Assembly (NCBI GenBank): GCA_013400975.1
Contig: WBMZ01000213.1
Span: 186,001 to 250,000, forward strand
Direction of reading: 5' to 3'
Length of the DNA stretch: 64,000 nt
Source: Atrichornis clamosus
Taxonomy: Eukaryota; Chordata; Aves; Passeriformes; Menuridae
Both the position numbers and the translations under genes were made by a program. The first letter of the stretch is position 1, and the number at the start of each line of letters is the position of its first letter. A model generated the notes under the pieces. That model worked only from the letters and a program-made list of their open reading frames with translations, ran no database searches and was not told the DNA's origin. Positions 37,901-50,170 of this stretch are shown in pieces.

Positions 37901-38169
37901 CCAAGTGATCTACTTTTATACGCACTTGCCTCTCAACCTCAGAGAAAAAGAATCTCTTCTCAGAGTGAATTGTGAACTAAGATGACAAGAAAGGCTCTGA
38001 TAGAGTATGTGATTTTGGCAACATTCTCCCCGGGAACTCAGAAGTTAGCAATGAAAGTCTGAGTGCCCAATGCCTGCTCCTCACGTCTGCCTGTCCCCCA
38101 GCAGAGTCTTTCAGGGATTGCTTCTTTCTAGAACTAGTGAACATGGATAAGGAAATAACACACTGCCAA
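34971..38169. other. Single-copy non-coding stretch, partly CNE-like
   Basis: Unique sequence without recognisable repeats. A GC-richer patch at about 35700-35970 carries short overlapping frames with no domain. About 37060-37560 has the mixed, homopolymer-poor texture of conserved non-coding DNA. No gene was identified. Confidence 0.4.
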
Positions 38170-38425
38170 AGCAAATGGAGAGTGCTCAGGCACTCACAGT
38201 GGTGCGGCGTCCTCATGGCCATTGTAAGAGCAGCACAAAGAGGCAGACAAAACCCTCTGCGTCCTGCGTAAAAAAGGCAGCCGGAGTCACAACCCTCGCC
38301 AGCCACCCGCACAGACACAAACAGCTGAAGTGCTCTGGGGTCGGAGGAGTGCCTTTCATGTGCCAACCGGCAGGCAGATGAGGTTCCCGGAAAGCAGCCC
38401 AGAATTTGACGGAAAACCGACTTTT
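38170..38425. other. Small CpG-richer patch
   Basis: About a dozen CpG dinucleotides fall in roughly 250 bases (GTGCGGCGTCC, CTGCGTCCTGCG, CCTCGCCAGCCACCCGCAC, CAACCGGC, CCCGG), which contrasts with the CpG-poor surroundings. A 129-codon - strand frame (37977-38366) overlaps it but shows no domain. It could be a small unmethylated regulatory site; it is too short and too weak to call a promoter CpG island. Confidence 0.4.
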
Positions 38426-38639
38426 TTTTTTTTTTCTGTGGAAATCAGTGCAGTCTGGCCTGTTAAGGGACAAGTTAAATAAACCTTTCAAGGGCACGCT
38501 GTTGAAGTTACTTTTTCAGCAACCAACCTTTGTGGAAATCCCACTCCAAGCCCCATCTATCTTGATAATGCAGAGTACCTACAGCCGAAAGCAGTTTAAC
38601 AACTGCAAAACAACTGGTTGCTGAAGGGGGAAAAAAACT

Positions 38640-39560
38640 GTAATAAAAATAAAGGAGGCTTTAGGGAACAGCAACCATTTAAAAACATTGTAATAGTTAA
38701 AACATTTTAACCTTACACCCATTACTTGCAAACAAATGTGACATTATGAATCAATTGCAGTTATGTTGTTAATAGACTTTATTAATAACAAGGAAAAATA
38801 ATATACAGAGTATCCTCAATGGATGTATAAGTACTCTTTCAAATGGAGTTTCCTGATATTTTAAATGAATGGTGGGGTTTATTTTGGCAGCAGCATCACA
38901 TAACTAATGCTTCATTTTACATACAAAAATGATTTTGGTGCCAGTCTTTAAATGAAATGTTTCATTTCAATAAAAGCTTGTAATTGTAACACTTAAATGC
39001 TATCATTAATAGCAAAAAGAAAGTTCTCCCAGCAACATTAAAGAGTGAACTTCCCCGCTCTTTCCTCTATTACAGCCAATGTCTTTTTATTGTCTGTTTT
39101 CATCTCCATTTTACTTTATCTGCCAAACTACTTTGCATTTCAAGACATTTCCACTCACCTTGAGTTCTTGGTTCAAAAAGAAACAATAAAGTTTAATCTT
39201 TTCACTTGACAATGATATATGGGTCTGCTGAAAAACACTTTTCAGGTATTATCATTAAAAAGTCTCTCTTTTTTTAGTTTCTGTTCAACTCGTGATACAC
39301 AGAGCAATACAAGATGTCACACATGCGAGGACTTTTATCAAAGCTCCTAATAATACCACTTAATTAGAAACCAAAGCTCACTAATGTTCCTTCTGAGAGC
39401 TTCTCAGCATAGTCTTTCTCTGGCTTTAGTCATTTTTCTTCAACTAAACATTGTTTAATGACTTTATTAGTGATTTCAAAGGCTAGCAAAGGCTACCACT
39501 CCACTCTTTTCTTTCCAGATTACATCTTGTTGGTCAGGGAATTTGCTGAGCTCAACCATC
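38640..39560. promoter_or_regulatory. Candidate conserved non-coding sequence block
   Basis: About 900 bases of AT-rich, non-repetitive sequence without long open frames. It contains repeated TAAT/ATTA words, SOX-like ACAATA and ACAAAGG-like words (for example AAACAATAAAG at about 39181) and a GAAATGTTTCATTTC inverted repeat near 38957. Its texture resembles deeply conserved vertebrate enhancers. No alignment evidence is available. Confidence 0.3.
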
Positions 39561-42500
39561 ACACAACTGGTTTGAATTAGGATTCTTTTTTCTCCTGTCT
39601 TGCAGTTAGCTACTTATTAGCATTTGTCAAAACAAAGGGAAAACGCAGCCTCTGAACGTTTAATATTGTTCAGCATTCTCTGAGAAACACAGTCAGACAG
39701 TGAAAATACACCAATTGTTCCCTTCTCTGGAACGTACAGTACTGCTGAAACCCCACTGGGGTTACTTAGACTAAATGCCTTAACTTAATCAGACTGATCA
39801 CATAACTGTGCTAAAGTTATTTAACTTTTTGTATTTTTATAAAAGCTTTGGAAAGAATTTTTAAAATGTATGATTCGTTATGCAGGAGTCATTCATGAGC
39901 CTGCCAGCCAATGCAAACATACTGCCTCACCAAATAAATGAAAACTGCCTGACTGATAATAAAAAAGGTTTGGGTGGTAATTTTTTTTTTTCCCCTGAGA
40001 AAACTGGCACTTAAATATATAATGTTACCAATTCTATTTCCAGATATTTACCAAATCTGGGGGCATCTATTAACAAGAAGGAAAATGCTGTTTCAACTGA
40101 AGGCTCTCAAACTTACATCCAGCTATGCAAAACTAAAATACTCATAGGATGAGGGCTTGGTCTCCAAAGTGGATTGATTTCCTTAAGGACATAAGGGGGA
40201 TTGTACTCATTCAGTTGCTTACACTAAACATCACTCCTTTATCCCAAATAAAAAAGCAGAGTCAGATGCTGCAGAAGAAAGACAGACTGTGGAAGGAGAT
40301 ATGCTAATTATATTAAAAAGAAGATTTTGCTTTTACAGCCCCACAAATGTGAGCCATGGATTTATCATTTCAGCTGAATGGTACATTCCATTCTGCGCAG
40401 CACTGTAGCTGAACTCCCTCTCACTCGTTTACTATTCAGAAACACTTAAGAAATTATTACCACATGTCCAGGAGTCACTCATGATGATGACCACTAATGC
40501 CATTCCTCTTGTTACAGTATTAACTCAAAATATACCACTGTTGTCTTTGATTAGCACGAGCAAAGCTAAGAACAAAGACATACCACTGACATAATGACAG
40601 TTTTATGGCTCCCGTCTGAAAAAAAATGTGCTCATTAGCATTCAAAATATAAAACACTCTCTTCAATACTTCGGCGCAAAACAACGTAATTTTCTTTTTG
40701 CTGAGAAACCTCAAAACCACTGACAAGTTACTTATTTCCTGCAACACACATCTGGGGTTCTTGCTAAATATGGAAATTAAAATATCAGGTAATCTGGGCC
40801 AAAGGAATATTCCTCCTGCAGGCTCAGGACAAGCACTATTTTCTGGACCAACTATCTCCCCAAAGCAACTGCCACAGGAAGATATTCAAGTTTCCTCACT
40901 GCAAAGCATGCACAGGTGTCTGCAAGAACCAGCCCTTTGTAAACTCAGACTCACTGGGCCCACCTGGAAACAGATCAGCCTTTTGGCTTCGTAACGTCCT
41001 TTCCTAAGAAACACACGTTATGTTTACTTTTGTGAAGTCTTCGTCTCCTTTCCCTCCTCTGGAAGAAGAGGCCTTACAGATTTCCCACCAGGTCCCTCTG
41101 AAGTCCAGGTTAATAAATGTTTCCTTTAAGCATTACAGAAGCTGCTATTTATTTGCTTTAAAGTGTTTAAGCTAATGAGGTATGAGCACATCTGCAATAA
41201 CTAAAAATAACCTGCACCTCATTGATACTAATTAGCTGTCTGGACTCACATACAGAGATACTTAGCTCCCTTCTTTATTCCTTTGCTCTGTGAAGAGATG
41301 GACCAGAAGGGTGGGAAGCTCATATTTCAGAGCCAAAGCCCTGTAGCCAAGAATACTCAATTTCTGGTCCCCAGATGTTTCTATACAGGGAGCCCTATCC
41401 CCTCACTGCCACACGCAGACATCTCCCACAGTTGTCATAGGGAGTTATGTGCATGAAACAGCACAGATCAGCAGGGCCTGGAGTCTGCTGGTGAGAACAT
41501 CAGCATGAGGGTAGCACCATCGATCTTCAGAGCCACGGTGTCTCATCACAGAACATGCACAGGGCTGTAAGGATCAAAACAAACATAGTGAGCTGCATGT
41601 AGAAATAAACAGAAGAAGAAGGCAGCCACAAAAAGAGAGGTTTTACTTGTTTCCTACAGATAATGCCAACAAGAAGTAAGCCTCATTTTGCACTTGTCTA
41701 GTTTTGCAAATTGAAGATGTACCATGTGCAAAACCTCTGCAAGTGAAACTGCCTGATGCTTGAATAAAGTAATGTTGCACTTGACCTCTCCTGCCAGTCC
41801 TAACAGAGAGGCAATCAGTCATTTCTAGATAAAATCAGTACTGTCAGTGAAGAAAGCCAAAATCTCTTCAACAACTTGTGTGTTCTGCCTTCAAGTGAAG
41901 GAAGTTAGCAGACAGTGTGCTAACTGCTATCCTCAATAAACCATACAAGAGCAAAACTCCTCTATGAATGAATTTGTAGGTGTGAGAAACTGGGAGAAGA
42001 CTGGTGAATTGGTGTGCCAGTGATGCTGGCAGTAGGGTCAGTGCTCGGTGTAGGATTCCGGCACCTTGAGGGTCCTACTCTCGGAGCTATTGGGGAAAAA
42101 TTGGGATTTTGGAGTTCCTGAGCCTTTTGGGGCAGGAGAGGCTGTTTCTGCAAAGAGGTCTTGGGAATGTTGTGTAAATGCAGAATCCACAGCACTTTTC
42201 ACGGACAATTCAATAACCCCTTTTGACTTCCCAAGTAGGTAGTGAGCAGGACAGTTGCTGGAGAGAGAGGGGAAAATGGGAGGAGAAAGTCTTTGAGGAG
42301 GCAAGGATCTAGTAGGACTGTTCTTACCAGTAAAATGACAAACAGAAACAAATGCAGACTATGTGAAGCAGAGCAGAGTACACCAACTTGCTCCAGCAGA
42401 TCTACTTTAGGTCTTGCCGTGAGAACAAAAAGAGCGTGACTGCCCAAAACACCTTCAGAAGAGCATCAGTCACATTTTGGAGCAGGGCACAGTCCATGGC

Positions 42501-42812
42501 ACACACCAGGGTGTAAACAGAAGGCATCCATCATGCAGGAAAGCTGAAAAATGCCAGGTTTTCCAGTGCATCTATGCAAGCAAGCAGTGCTCAAATAGCA
42601 AAACAAAAGTGCCTCTGCTCCTCAGTAGACCTACTCAGTCTGAATAAGCCTGAGTGTTTTTCTAACAAGCAGGCTGCCCAGAGCCTGCTGCTCTGCTCCT
42701 TTCTATGGCAGGAGTGAGCTCGTTTGAGGATATATCTACAAGGATTTTTAAAATAACATTCTGCTTATGAACAAAACCAGTGAGGAGTCCACAGTCAGAG
42801 GAATCAATAACC
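39561..42812. other. Single-copy non-coding stretch, CNE-like near 41.1 kb
   Basis: No LINE or gene recognised. The segment at about 41100-41260 (GTTAATAAATG, AAGCTAATGAGG, ACTAATTAGCTG) looks CNE-like. Overlapping - strand frames at 41962-42447 (77, 88 and 82 codons) are unassigned; a GTAAG donor-like word follows one of them, but no acceptor or homology supports an exon. Confidence 0.4.
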
Positions 42813-42836
42813 TAATTAGTAATTAGTGCTAATTAG
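42813..42836 (+). promoter_or_regulatory. Triple TAATTAG homeodomain-like motif array
   Basis: TAATTAG occurs three times in 24 bases, at 42813-42819, 42820-42826 and 42830-42836, the first two directly adjacent. TAATTA/TAATTAG is the core recognised by Q50 homeodomain proteins (LHX, HOX/NKX-related, DLX classes). A further ATTAG follows at about 42843. Function is inferred. Confidence 0.45.
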
Positions 42837-43094
42837 AGATTTATTAGTTCAAGCTACTCATAAATGTTCAAGTAATGCAAAACCACTCATGAGAATACCA
42901 ATACAGCATTTAGTTAAAACAAAATACCATGTGTACTGCTCCCCAGGATTTGAGCTTTCATTACCACAGGCTCCAATCTTTCTTGCAAACAGAAAAGACA
43001 CTAATGAATGGTATACAGATTGTGTGTGAGAAGAACATCAGTTTTTATTCAGCAAGATGAGAGAGACTTAAACCAGAATTAAAGATAAATTACA

Positions 43095-43170
43095 TGCGAG
43101 GGATCAAGTTTTGCTCTCATTTACACTGATGTAAATCTGGAGTTGCTCTGTTAACTTCAGTTGTGTTGAT
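43095..43170. repeat. Possible ancient amniote interspersed repeat
   Basis: The text GATCAAGTTTTGCTCTCATTTACACTGATGTAAATCTGGAGTTGCTCTGTTAACTTCAG resembles a widespread old sauropsid repeat with the recognisable TTACACTGGTGTAAATC-GGAGTAACTC arrangement. The family name could not be fixed from memory, and only about 70 bases match. Confidence 0.35.
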
Positions 43171-43539
43171 TTCGATGATTGCATATTTATATTAAAGATA
43201 CTGAGCAAATACTAAAAGCAGTGGGGGAAAAAAAAGACTAGTATTTTTTTCTTTAGCAGACTCTAAGTGTCATCTGCTGCCTGGAATTTAACAGAGATCA
43301 GTCACTGAAAGTTTGTAGTTGAAATGTTTGCATATGTCAGTTGTAATGAGTCCAGCAACTTGGTTTTGAATGTACAGAGCTATTTATAATGTTCCAATTC
43401 AGCATACAGACACATTATCTTATATGGCAAATTTTGCTAGAAGATGGTTGCACTTTTGAACACCCATAATATTCTGCACCTGGTATTACTGGAGCATCTG
43501 TGGAGGCAGCAATGACAGTTCTTTGAAAGATAGCTCCTG

Positions 43540-43760
43540 AGAAAACACCACCATCAAAAAAACACACAAACAAACAACCCCCACAAAACCAAAAAAACCC
43601 ACATAAGACAAGAAAGACAAATAAAAGAAATATGGTTAGAAATGAGACATCACAGAATAAATCAGCAGATTAAAATAAATTCCAACAGAAAGAAAAGCAA
43701 ATCCAGGAAGATCAAAACAGAGAAGTCAAAACACCGAAGGCTTCAATCAAATCAAGAAGT
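43540..43760. repeat. A-rich low-complexity sequence
   Basis: A-rich strand with CAAACAAACAA, CCCCCACAAAACC and AAAAAAACCC blocks followed by purine-rich AGAAAG/GAAATA text. There is no regular unit. Low complexity only. Confidence 0.65.
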
Positions 43761-46700
43761 TTGATACTGACACTGGCACACAGGTGGATGTTCTCAACAC
43801 TGGATGAGATCCTGGGCTTGCAGAAGTGATAGGATGGACATCAAGCCTTTTGTTGCAGTTTCCCAACTCCATCAGTGATGGAGCTGCTGGCAGGGAGAGT
43901 CTCTGCCCTACACGCTGTGCCACACTGCCCTGCCAATGCAGAGGTCTCAGCTGCCCTCATGCAGCTCTTATGTCCCCAGGTGCTACACGTTGGCAGATAA
44001 ATCCCCCCAGGAAGATCACCTGGCACTTCCCTGAGGGAGGTGCTCCTCTGGGAAATTGATGTGGGGCTGGAGTATGTTTGAGAAGCTGGGATGCTGCTGG
44101 TCCCATGGTGACATGAGGTTGGGCCTGTTTAAGCAAGATCCCATATGGGCACAGATCTGTCCCTGTCTCTGACACATGATTTCACTAGCTGCAGTTGTTT
44201 GCACACATGCTTTCCACGTGGTCCAAGCTCTCCCAGGGAGACATTATCTTGAGGAGAGACTGTGGGGCTGAATGAGCATCTGGGCTACCTGCTGTATTCT
44301 TGGCCATCCAGCAAAATTCACAGAACTCTGTATGCAAACACTAGGAAACAACAGCTTTAATGTCTTGTGAACCCATTTCTCTTCTATTTTCAGTAATACA
44401 GACCTTTGCTAATTGACATTCCTCCACCAAAACCAGCAGTTGCTTACCAGCAGTTTTAGGATAGTAGTTTGAGAGGAGGCTAATGATCCTCAGTGCCATG
44501 ATGCACCTGAAATATGAGGGGAAGGCAGACTCACAGTCATCAGGTTGATTTAACTACAGGTTTGGGGACCTCACAAATTCTCCAAGCACTGTTCCAGCAA
44601 CCAGAAACTTCATCCCTCAACCTGTTCAGCCCAGCAAGGAGGCTCAAGCACCTTTCCCCCTTTGCCCCAGTCATGGCAGAAACAGTTGCAATCCAGGGAC
44701 ATGCCCTTCCCAGCACCTCTCTGACTCTACCAGCTCCGTATGGGCAGCTGCTGCTAACACACACCTACATCTCTTGGCCTGGATTGCCAGCAGATACTGC
44801 ACAACATCCCCTCTATGTGCCCTCCACCTTCTATACAGAGAAATTCCCCACAAACTAGGTTCAGCCTACAGGCCACCAGGATGCTGCATATTTTTGCAGA
44901 GTTTCTAGATACCTAACCATAGACAGCTTGTGGGATTGCTGGTATGAGATTTTCATCTTAGTGGCTAGATATTCTTAAAACCCCCACTAGATCAGCCTCC
45001 TTAGGCTAGAAGATACCTTTAAAACCCTGTCCCATATGACTAGCAGCTGTGCATGAAACATTGGCAAATATTGTGGGGCCCATCCATGATGGGTCGAGTT
45101 CACTTTGGAAATCATTGAAGTTGGTGTCCTTGTAAACACTCGGAGGGAGTAAATCTGTTGTCGCTAATAATTCCAGCTTGCCACTCTGCTTGTTTCATTA
45201 ATCTCTGTACAGAGCCGTGTATAAAATTTGGGATGTATAACTTTTAGCAATCTGCTTTTTTTTATGCTCTGATCTACTCTTGTGCTTAGATACCACAGCA
45301 ATGGGCTACTTAAATAGAATAGCTTCAATTCTTTGTTGTTTTGAATCTCTTCTCCATATATAATGCAATTAACTGCATTGTTAAGGCTGTCCAGATGGGC
45401 ACTGTGCTATCCTCTGATATATCCAAATATCAACATGTTAATGATAGTATAATGCTTCATTTGGGTTGGGTTTTTTTCCCAATTTCCTACTAACAGCAGA
45501 TTTTGAACTTAAAAAGACTAAAAAAAGAAAAAAAATCTAACTTACAGAAACAACAGTTACATGAAAAATTTTGTCAAAATTCAGGCAAGTAAATAGAAGC
45601 TCAGCTTATATCTGCCTTCTTTTCTGGCCAGGCCATAGGAGACATGAGCTTTACTGTTCTCAGGTCCATGGGCAAGAATAATGCCTGAAGCTGTGAAGGT
45701 TTATGACTTCCAGCAGTGGAGAATGCTAACTCATTAAACAAATGTTGGCTGGATTCATTGCCTTCTTTTTATATATGTACCTAAGGAATTTGGCATCTTA
45801 TATCTGACTGGATGAAATTTGTTCTATTGCTAAAAGCTTTCTTTTATTCATGTGTGAATTGTTGATTATTCTGTGATATTCTTAAAGAATTTAAAGTATT
45901 TTTTGGTTGTGGAAATGCAGTATCCTTTGTGGTAGGAGACAGTTTCTAGCTAAAAACTTATATAATCTAAATATGTGAGACAACAGGACTTACTAAATGT
46001 AACTGAACTACAATCAAGGCTTGACCCAGTGTTGAAGTTCCATTTCCTGCTTCTCCTCTTGTTTGAACAAGGGGAATATCACTTTGGATATAATTCAGCT
46101 CAAAAACCTAAATTTAGCAAGTCAGCTCACATTAAAATATACACTCTTCTTAGAGCAGCTGAACACTACAGGCTCCTCTGATGGCACTGACAGGAGCTCC
46201 CTTAGATAGTTTCCCAGCCAAGGAAATACACACGTCAGCTGAATGAAGCACACCACTGCATCATGCCTCTGCTGAAGGCACCCAGGGAACCCAGATTACC
46301 TGGGTGTGAGCGCCACAGTCTTTCTCTGGTGCATCTACCAAAGGCCATGGACATACATGAGAGGGAGATAATTTAGAGCAGGAATGTGATTTAAGCAGGC
46401 TGGATCCTGGTGGAAGACACTGGCTCTCTATCTTGCATTGTAGAGAAGTAGATCCCTCAAATTAGGTGGTGTCAATATCTCTTTATGGACAGTTTTCTCA
46501 TTTTTTTCTTGTAAGTGCTGCCAGTGCTGTAATTGACCTACAGAAACTGCAGGAAAAATCTTATTTTCCCTGCCTTTATCCATGTTGCACCGCAAACATG
46601 AACAACCCAGCAGTGACCTAGCTCCCTCTGAAAGACAGAATAGTCATAAATTTTATATCCTCAGTATTATTGTTCACTTATATTTTTACCATCTGGCTGT

Positions 46701-47599
46701 TTCTGATGCCTGCTGGTTTTGCCCACTTGCCTTTTCCCACCTTCCTCCCTGAAGAAGCCCAGAAGAAAAGTGGTTTATGTGTATATTCAAAAAAAATATA
46801 TCTGGACAGCCATGGAGCCAGCTAAGGACAGTTGTTCAGAACATGCTCTGCATCAGGTAAGAATTATCACATTTTGGCTGGAGAAGGGGGCCATATGGAG
46901 GTAGGACAGCATTTTTCTGGGACAAACACCCTTGTTCTGGCTCTTGGAGATCAAGACAATTCAGTACAGCACAAGTGCAGGAATGAGGCTACAAAGCGGA
47001 CATGAACTGCAGTGGGGGGATCAAGACAACCAAAGCATTCTGAAGGTCTAGAAGAAAAAAACTGTACATGATAATTAATTTGCATCAAAAGAAGGAAACT
47101 TAGCCCCAAGGTGGGGAAATTTATCTGTAAAAGGTACTCCCACAAAGCCCGGCACTATCACTACCCTTGACACCCCATCAGTTAATTGACGCTGGAGCCA
47201 GGACTGGTGATCACCTTTCTTTTCTTCCTTCCTTCCTTCTTTTGCTCTTTCTATTCAAAATCCACTGCCATGTGTTTACACTGGAAGACAAGGGACTTTT
47301 ATACCAATTTCCATGCCAAGTGTATAATTTACTATTAAAACTTTGCAAGATTTCATGGACCCTCTGTCTTTTGTTTTTTCTTTTTGGCTATGGGCATCCA
47401 TGAATTTTAGGTGTTCCCTTCCCTTCAGGATGGGACACCACACTCCTTGCCCCTTCTTTTGGAGCTGGCAAGAACTGTGATGTAAATTTGTTGCTGACAG
47501 TGCCAGTGATATTCCAAAATGTTTAGCTAGCAAATGGGTTTGCTCGGCCCCTTTTTTTCCTTCCAAGCATCATTTTTAATTGTAAGCACAGACATCAAG
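43761..47599. other. Single-copy non-coding stretch
   Basis: Unique sequence with a GC-richer interval at about 43860-44860 containing many short overlapping frames (longest 114 codons at 44514-44858) without domains. About 45040-45260 looks CNE-like (CGCTAATAATTCC, TTCATTAATCTC). No gene or LINE was recognised. Confidence 0.4.
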
Positions 47600-50170
47600 T
47601 ACAGATACATTACCAGAAAGCCTTACAAGCAGGAGGCTGGTGTGCATATTAAAACTCCACTTGGAAAGAGCCTAATGTGCAAGTTCACTTGTCACTTTTT
47701 CTGTTAAATTGCTGAGTTGTTTGACCCCTTTCTTCTTTCTCCCACCCAACCCCCACTTTCAAAATACCAAAAGCAATTAGAGAACATTATAGGCTAAATC
47801 ACTTGTTAAATTTCAGTTTTTAAGTCAAAGCCAATTCTGAATTATTGCAAGTAAAAAGTACCTTAATTACAGTAAAGCTTAGGGCACTTAACTGGTCCTA
47901 GTTGCCAGATTTCAGGAGGATTATTGCTATTATAAAACAGAGCAGCAATACAGCAAGGCAAGACACTGATAACTTCCCAAGTGGAATGTGAAAAGAAATG
48001 GATTTTTCCAATAGTTGAAATAGAGAATATGATGCTATACTACATTTATAATGATTGGTAAATCAAACTCTGCATTTAACGCTCTGAGTAGATTTCAGGT
48101 GGGCACAGAAATTCACTTCAGGTTATTCTCCTCTTCCCTCCAAATGAATTGACAGCCTGAGGGGAAATCCTCTACCTGTCTGACACTAATGCAGACTTTC
48201 CTAACTAATACTTTTCACCTGTGACAGTCACAGGTCAATCCCAGAGCTTGGCACCTGGCATAGAGGTGGGAGTAAACCAACATTTTCACAGCAGGAGAAT
48301 AAATAAGTCTGTTGCTGTGATCACCCCTCATGTTTTGCATGGCAGAAGGGCTTCTCACTCTCAGATATTAGCTAAGGAGCCATTATATAAACAGCAAAAA
48401 AATTGTTGTCTTCTTTCTGCCCCCCTAAGCGAGGGTGGTGACTCCAGCATTGTAGCTGGAGCCAAGTCTCAGGTGAATTTTAATCCTTCATTATTCAATA
48501 CACACTGTTTTTTCCCTTTCCCTCTAAAATGACAGTCATGCTGTTAAGCATAATAATTGTTCATGAGTGAGCACTGCTTTTTGTCCCTCTTGATTTTGCC
48601 TCTAAGGCAGGCTTCTTACTCCACTGAGGTCAAGGGTCATCTGCTAAATCATGCATACCCACAATCCCTGGTGAATTATGCAGTTGACAAACTGCCGCTA
48701 ATGATTAGTACAACCTGCATTAAAACCCTGGCACTAAATTGATATTACTTGAGTGATGGATTACACCTCTAATGAGCGGATTATTGCCACAAGTGACCTT
48801 GTCGGCTGAAAGAGTGTTTCAATATAACTAACATCTCTCACATTCTCGTGTCACAGCAGTTCTAAAAAAATATTCTCTCTCCTTTTTGAATTTTTTTTTA
48901 ATTCCAACATTGCTTTCTAGCTCCTCAAACAAGCAGGTAATCTGTAAACAGCACCTCTAATGGGATTAGTCATTACACTGTACCCCAATTAGTATAGCTT
49001 CATGACTCTGAAATACCCAGTGCGCAGACAGATAATTTTTCAGACAAAAATTGCCGTTTTTATTTTCCTCCCTGTTCTTCAGAACATTGGAGTCCACTTG
49101 CAAGCACATTGCCTCACTGCTGAGGAGATAACATGGCCCTGAGTCATCAGTGAATTTGTTGCTCTTTTATGAATAAAAAGGCAAAATGATGGCTGTGGAC
49201 TTCAATGCTCTGTCAGAGAAAGTCATCACTGCCTAATAGTATTGATGGGACAGAACATGGTCAGAACATCTTCTTTATGGAGTTGATCACCTGCCCCACT
49301 TGATAACCCAGGGTGGACTCCTGACCTCTCCTGAGCAGGAGCTTGTGTTCTGTATGTGCTTGTGAGCACTGGAGAATCCTGTCCAGCTATCCTGGTGTTT
49401 TATCAGGCGCGGTTCAGATGGCAGTGCTGCAGCTCACCAGCATCCGAGTGGTGGTTAATTCACCAGGAGGGAGGAAACACGTTTTATTAAATGTTTCACC
49501 AAATAAGAAATCCCTCCTGCAAAGGAACTGTGCCGAAGCCGAAGCCGCAGTCTGTCTGTGGAGTTAATAGACCCCTCATGGAGCCTCCTCACGCCTTTGT
49601 CTGGACACAGTTAGTGGTATATTCACAACTGCCTGTCACACTACACAAGTGCAGATGAGGCTGGAGGGGACCGTATATTGATGGAATTAATTGAGCATAA
49701 GCCATGCTGACTGGCGGGGAAAATCACATGAAAGAAACAAAACACACGTGCCTGGCCATTTCTGTGTTCTAACAAAGAATGAGCAGCTACAAACAAATAA
49801 AAATTGTGGTGGAGGACATCAGCACGACCTCTTTATTATCAGTGGCATTTCATTCCCCGAGGGACCCGCACACCCCTCAAAAGCAAGACTCATTCCCCCA
49901 AAGTCAGACGCGTTATATCAGAGAAAATCCAGTTTACATAAATGCAATATTAAGTCCTGTGACAGCCTCTGACAGGGTCAGATTCAATCTCCCAGTCCAT
50001 ATTGCTTCCCTCTGACTGCAGCCTCTGCCTTCCACACTCCCTGCCTCCACCCCACGCGCTATCTAATACATTTGATGTTCTGCAAAATGAGGAAAAGCCC
50101 TAGTGCTATAGCTATAATGAGAATGTGTTCTCAGGATGCCCATTAATTAATCCTGGGAGATCTCTGCTCC
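47600..50170. promoter_or_regulatory. Candidate conserved non-coding region, about 2.5 kb
   Basis: This is the most CNE-like part of the window: long mixed-complexity sequence with few homopolymers and many homeodomain-like words. Within 48.6-49.0 kb there is CTAATGATTAG near 48694 (TAAT-G-ATTA inverted half-sites) and GGATTA (TAATCC, OTX/PITX/GSC-type K50 site) at 48758-48763, 48778-48783 and 48963-48968. Near the right edge CATTAATTAATCC at about 50141-50153 carries another TAATCC. A GC-richer part at 49400-49560 includes GCCGAAGCCGAAGCCGC. All open frames are at most 103 codons and unrecognised. Cross-species conservation is inferred, not measured. Confidence 0.4.

Noticed and set aside
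37977..38366. 129-codon minus frame in a CpG-richer patch
   Set aside because: No recognised domain; it is open mainly because the patch is GC-richer and low in stop codons.
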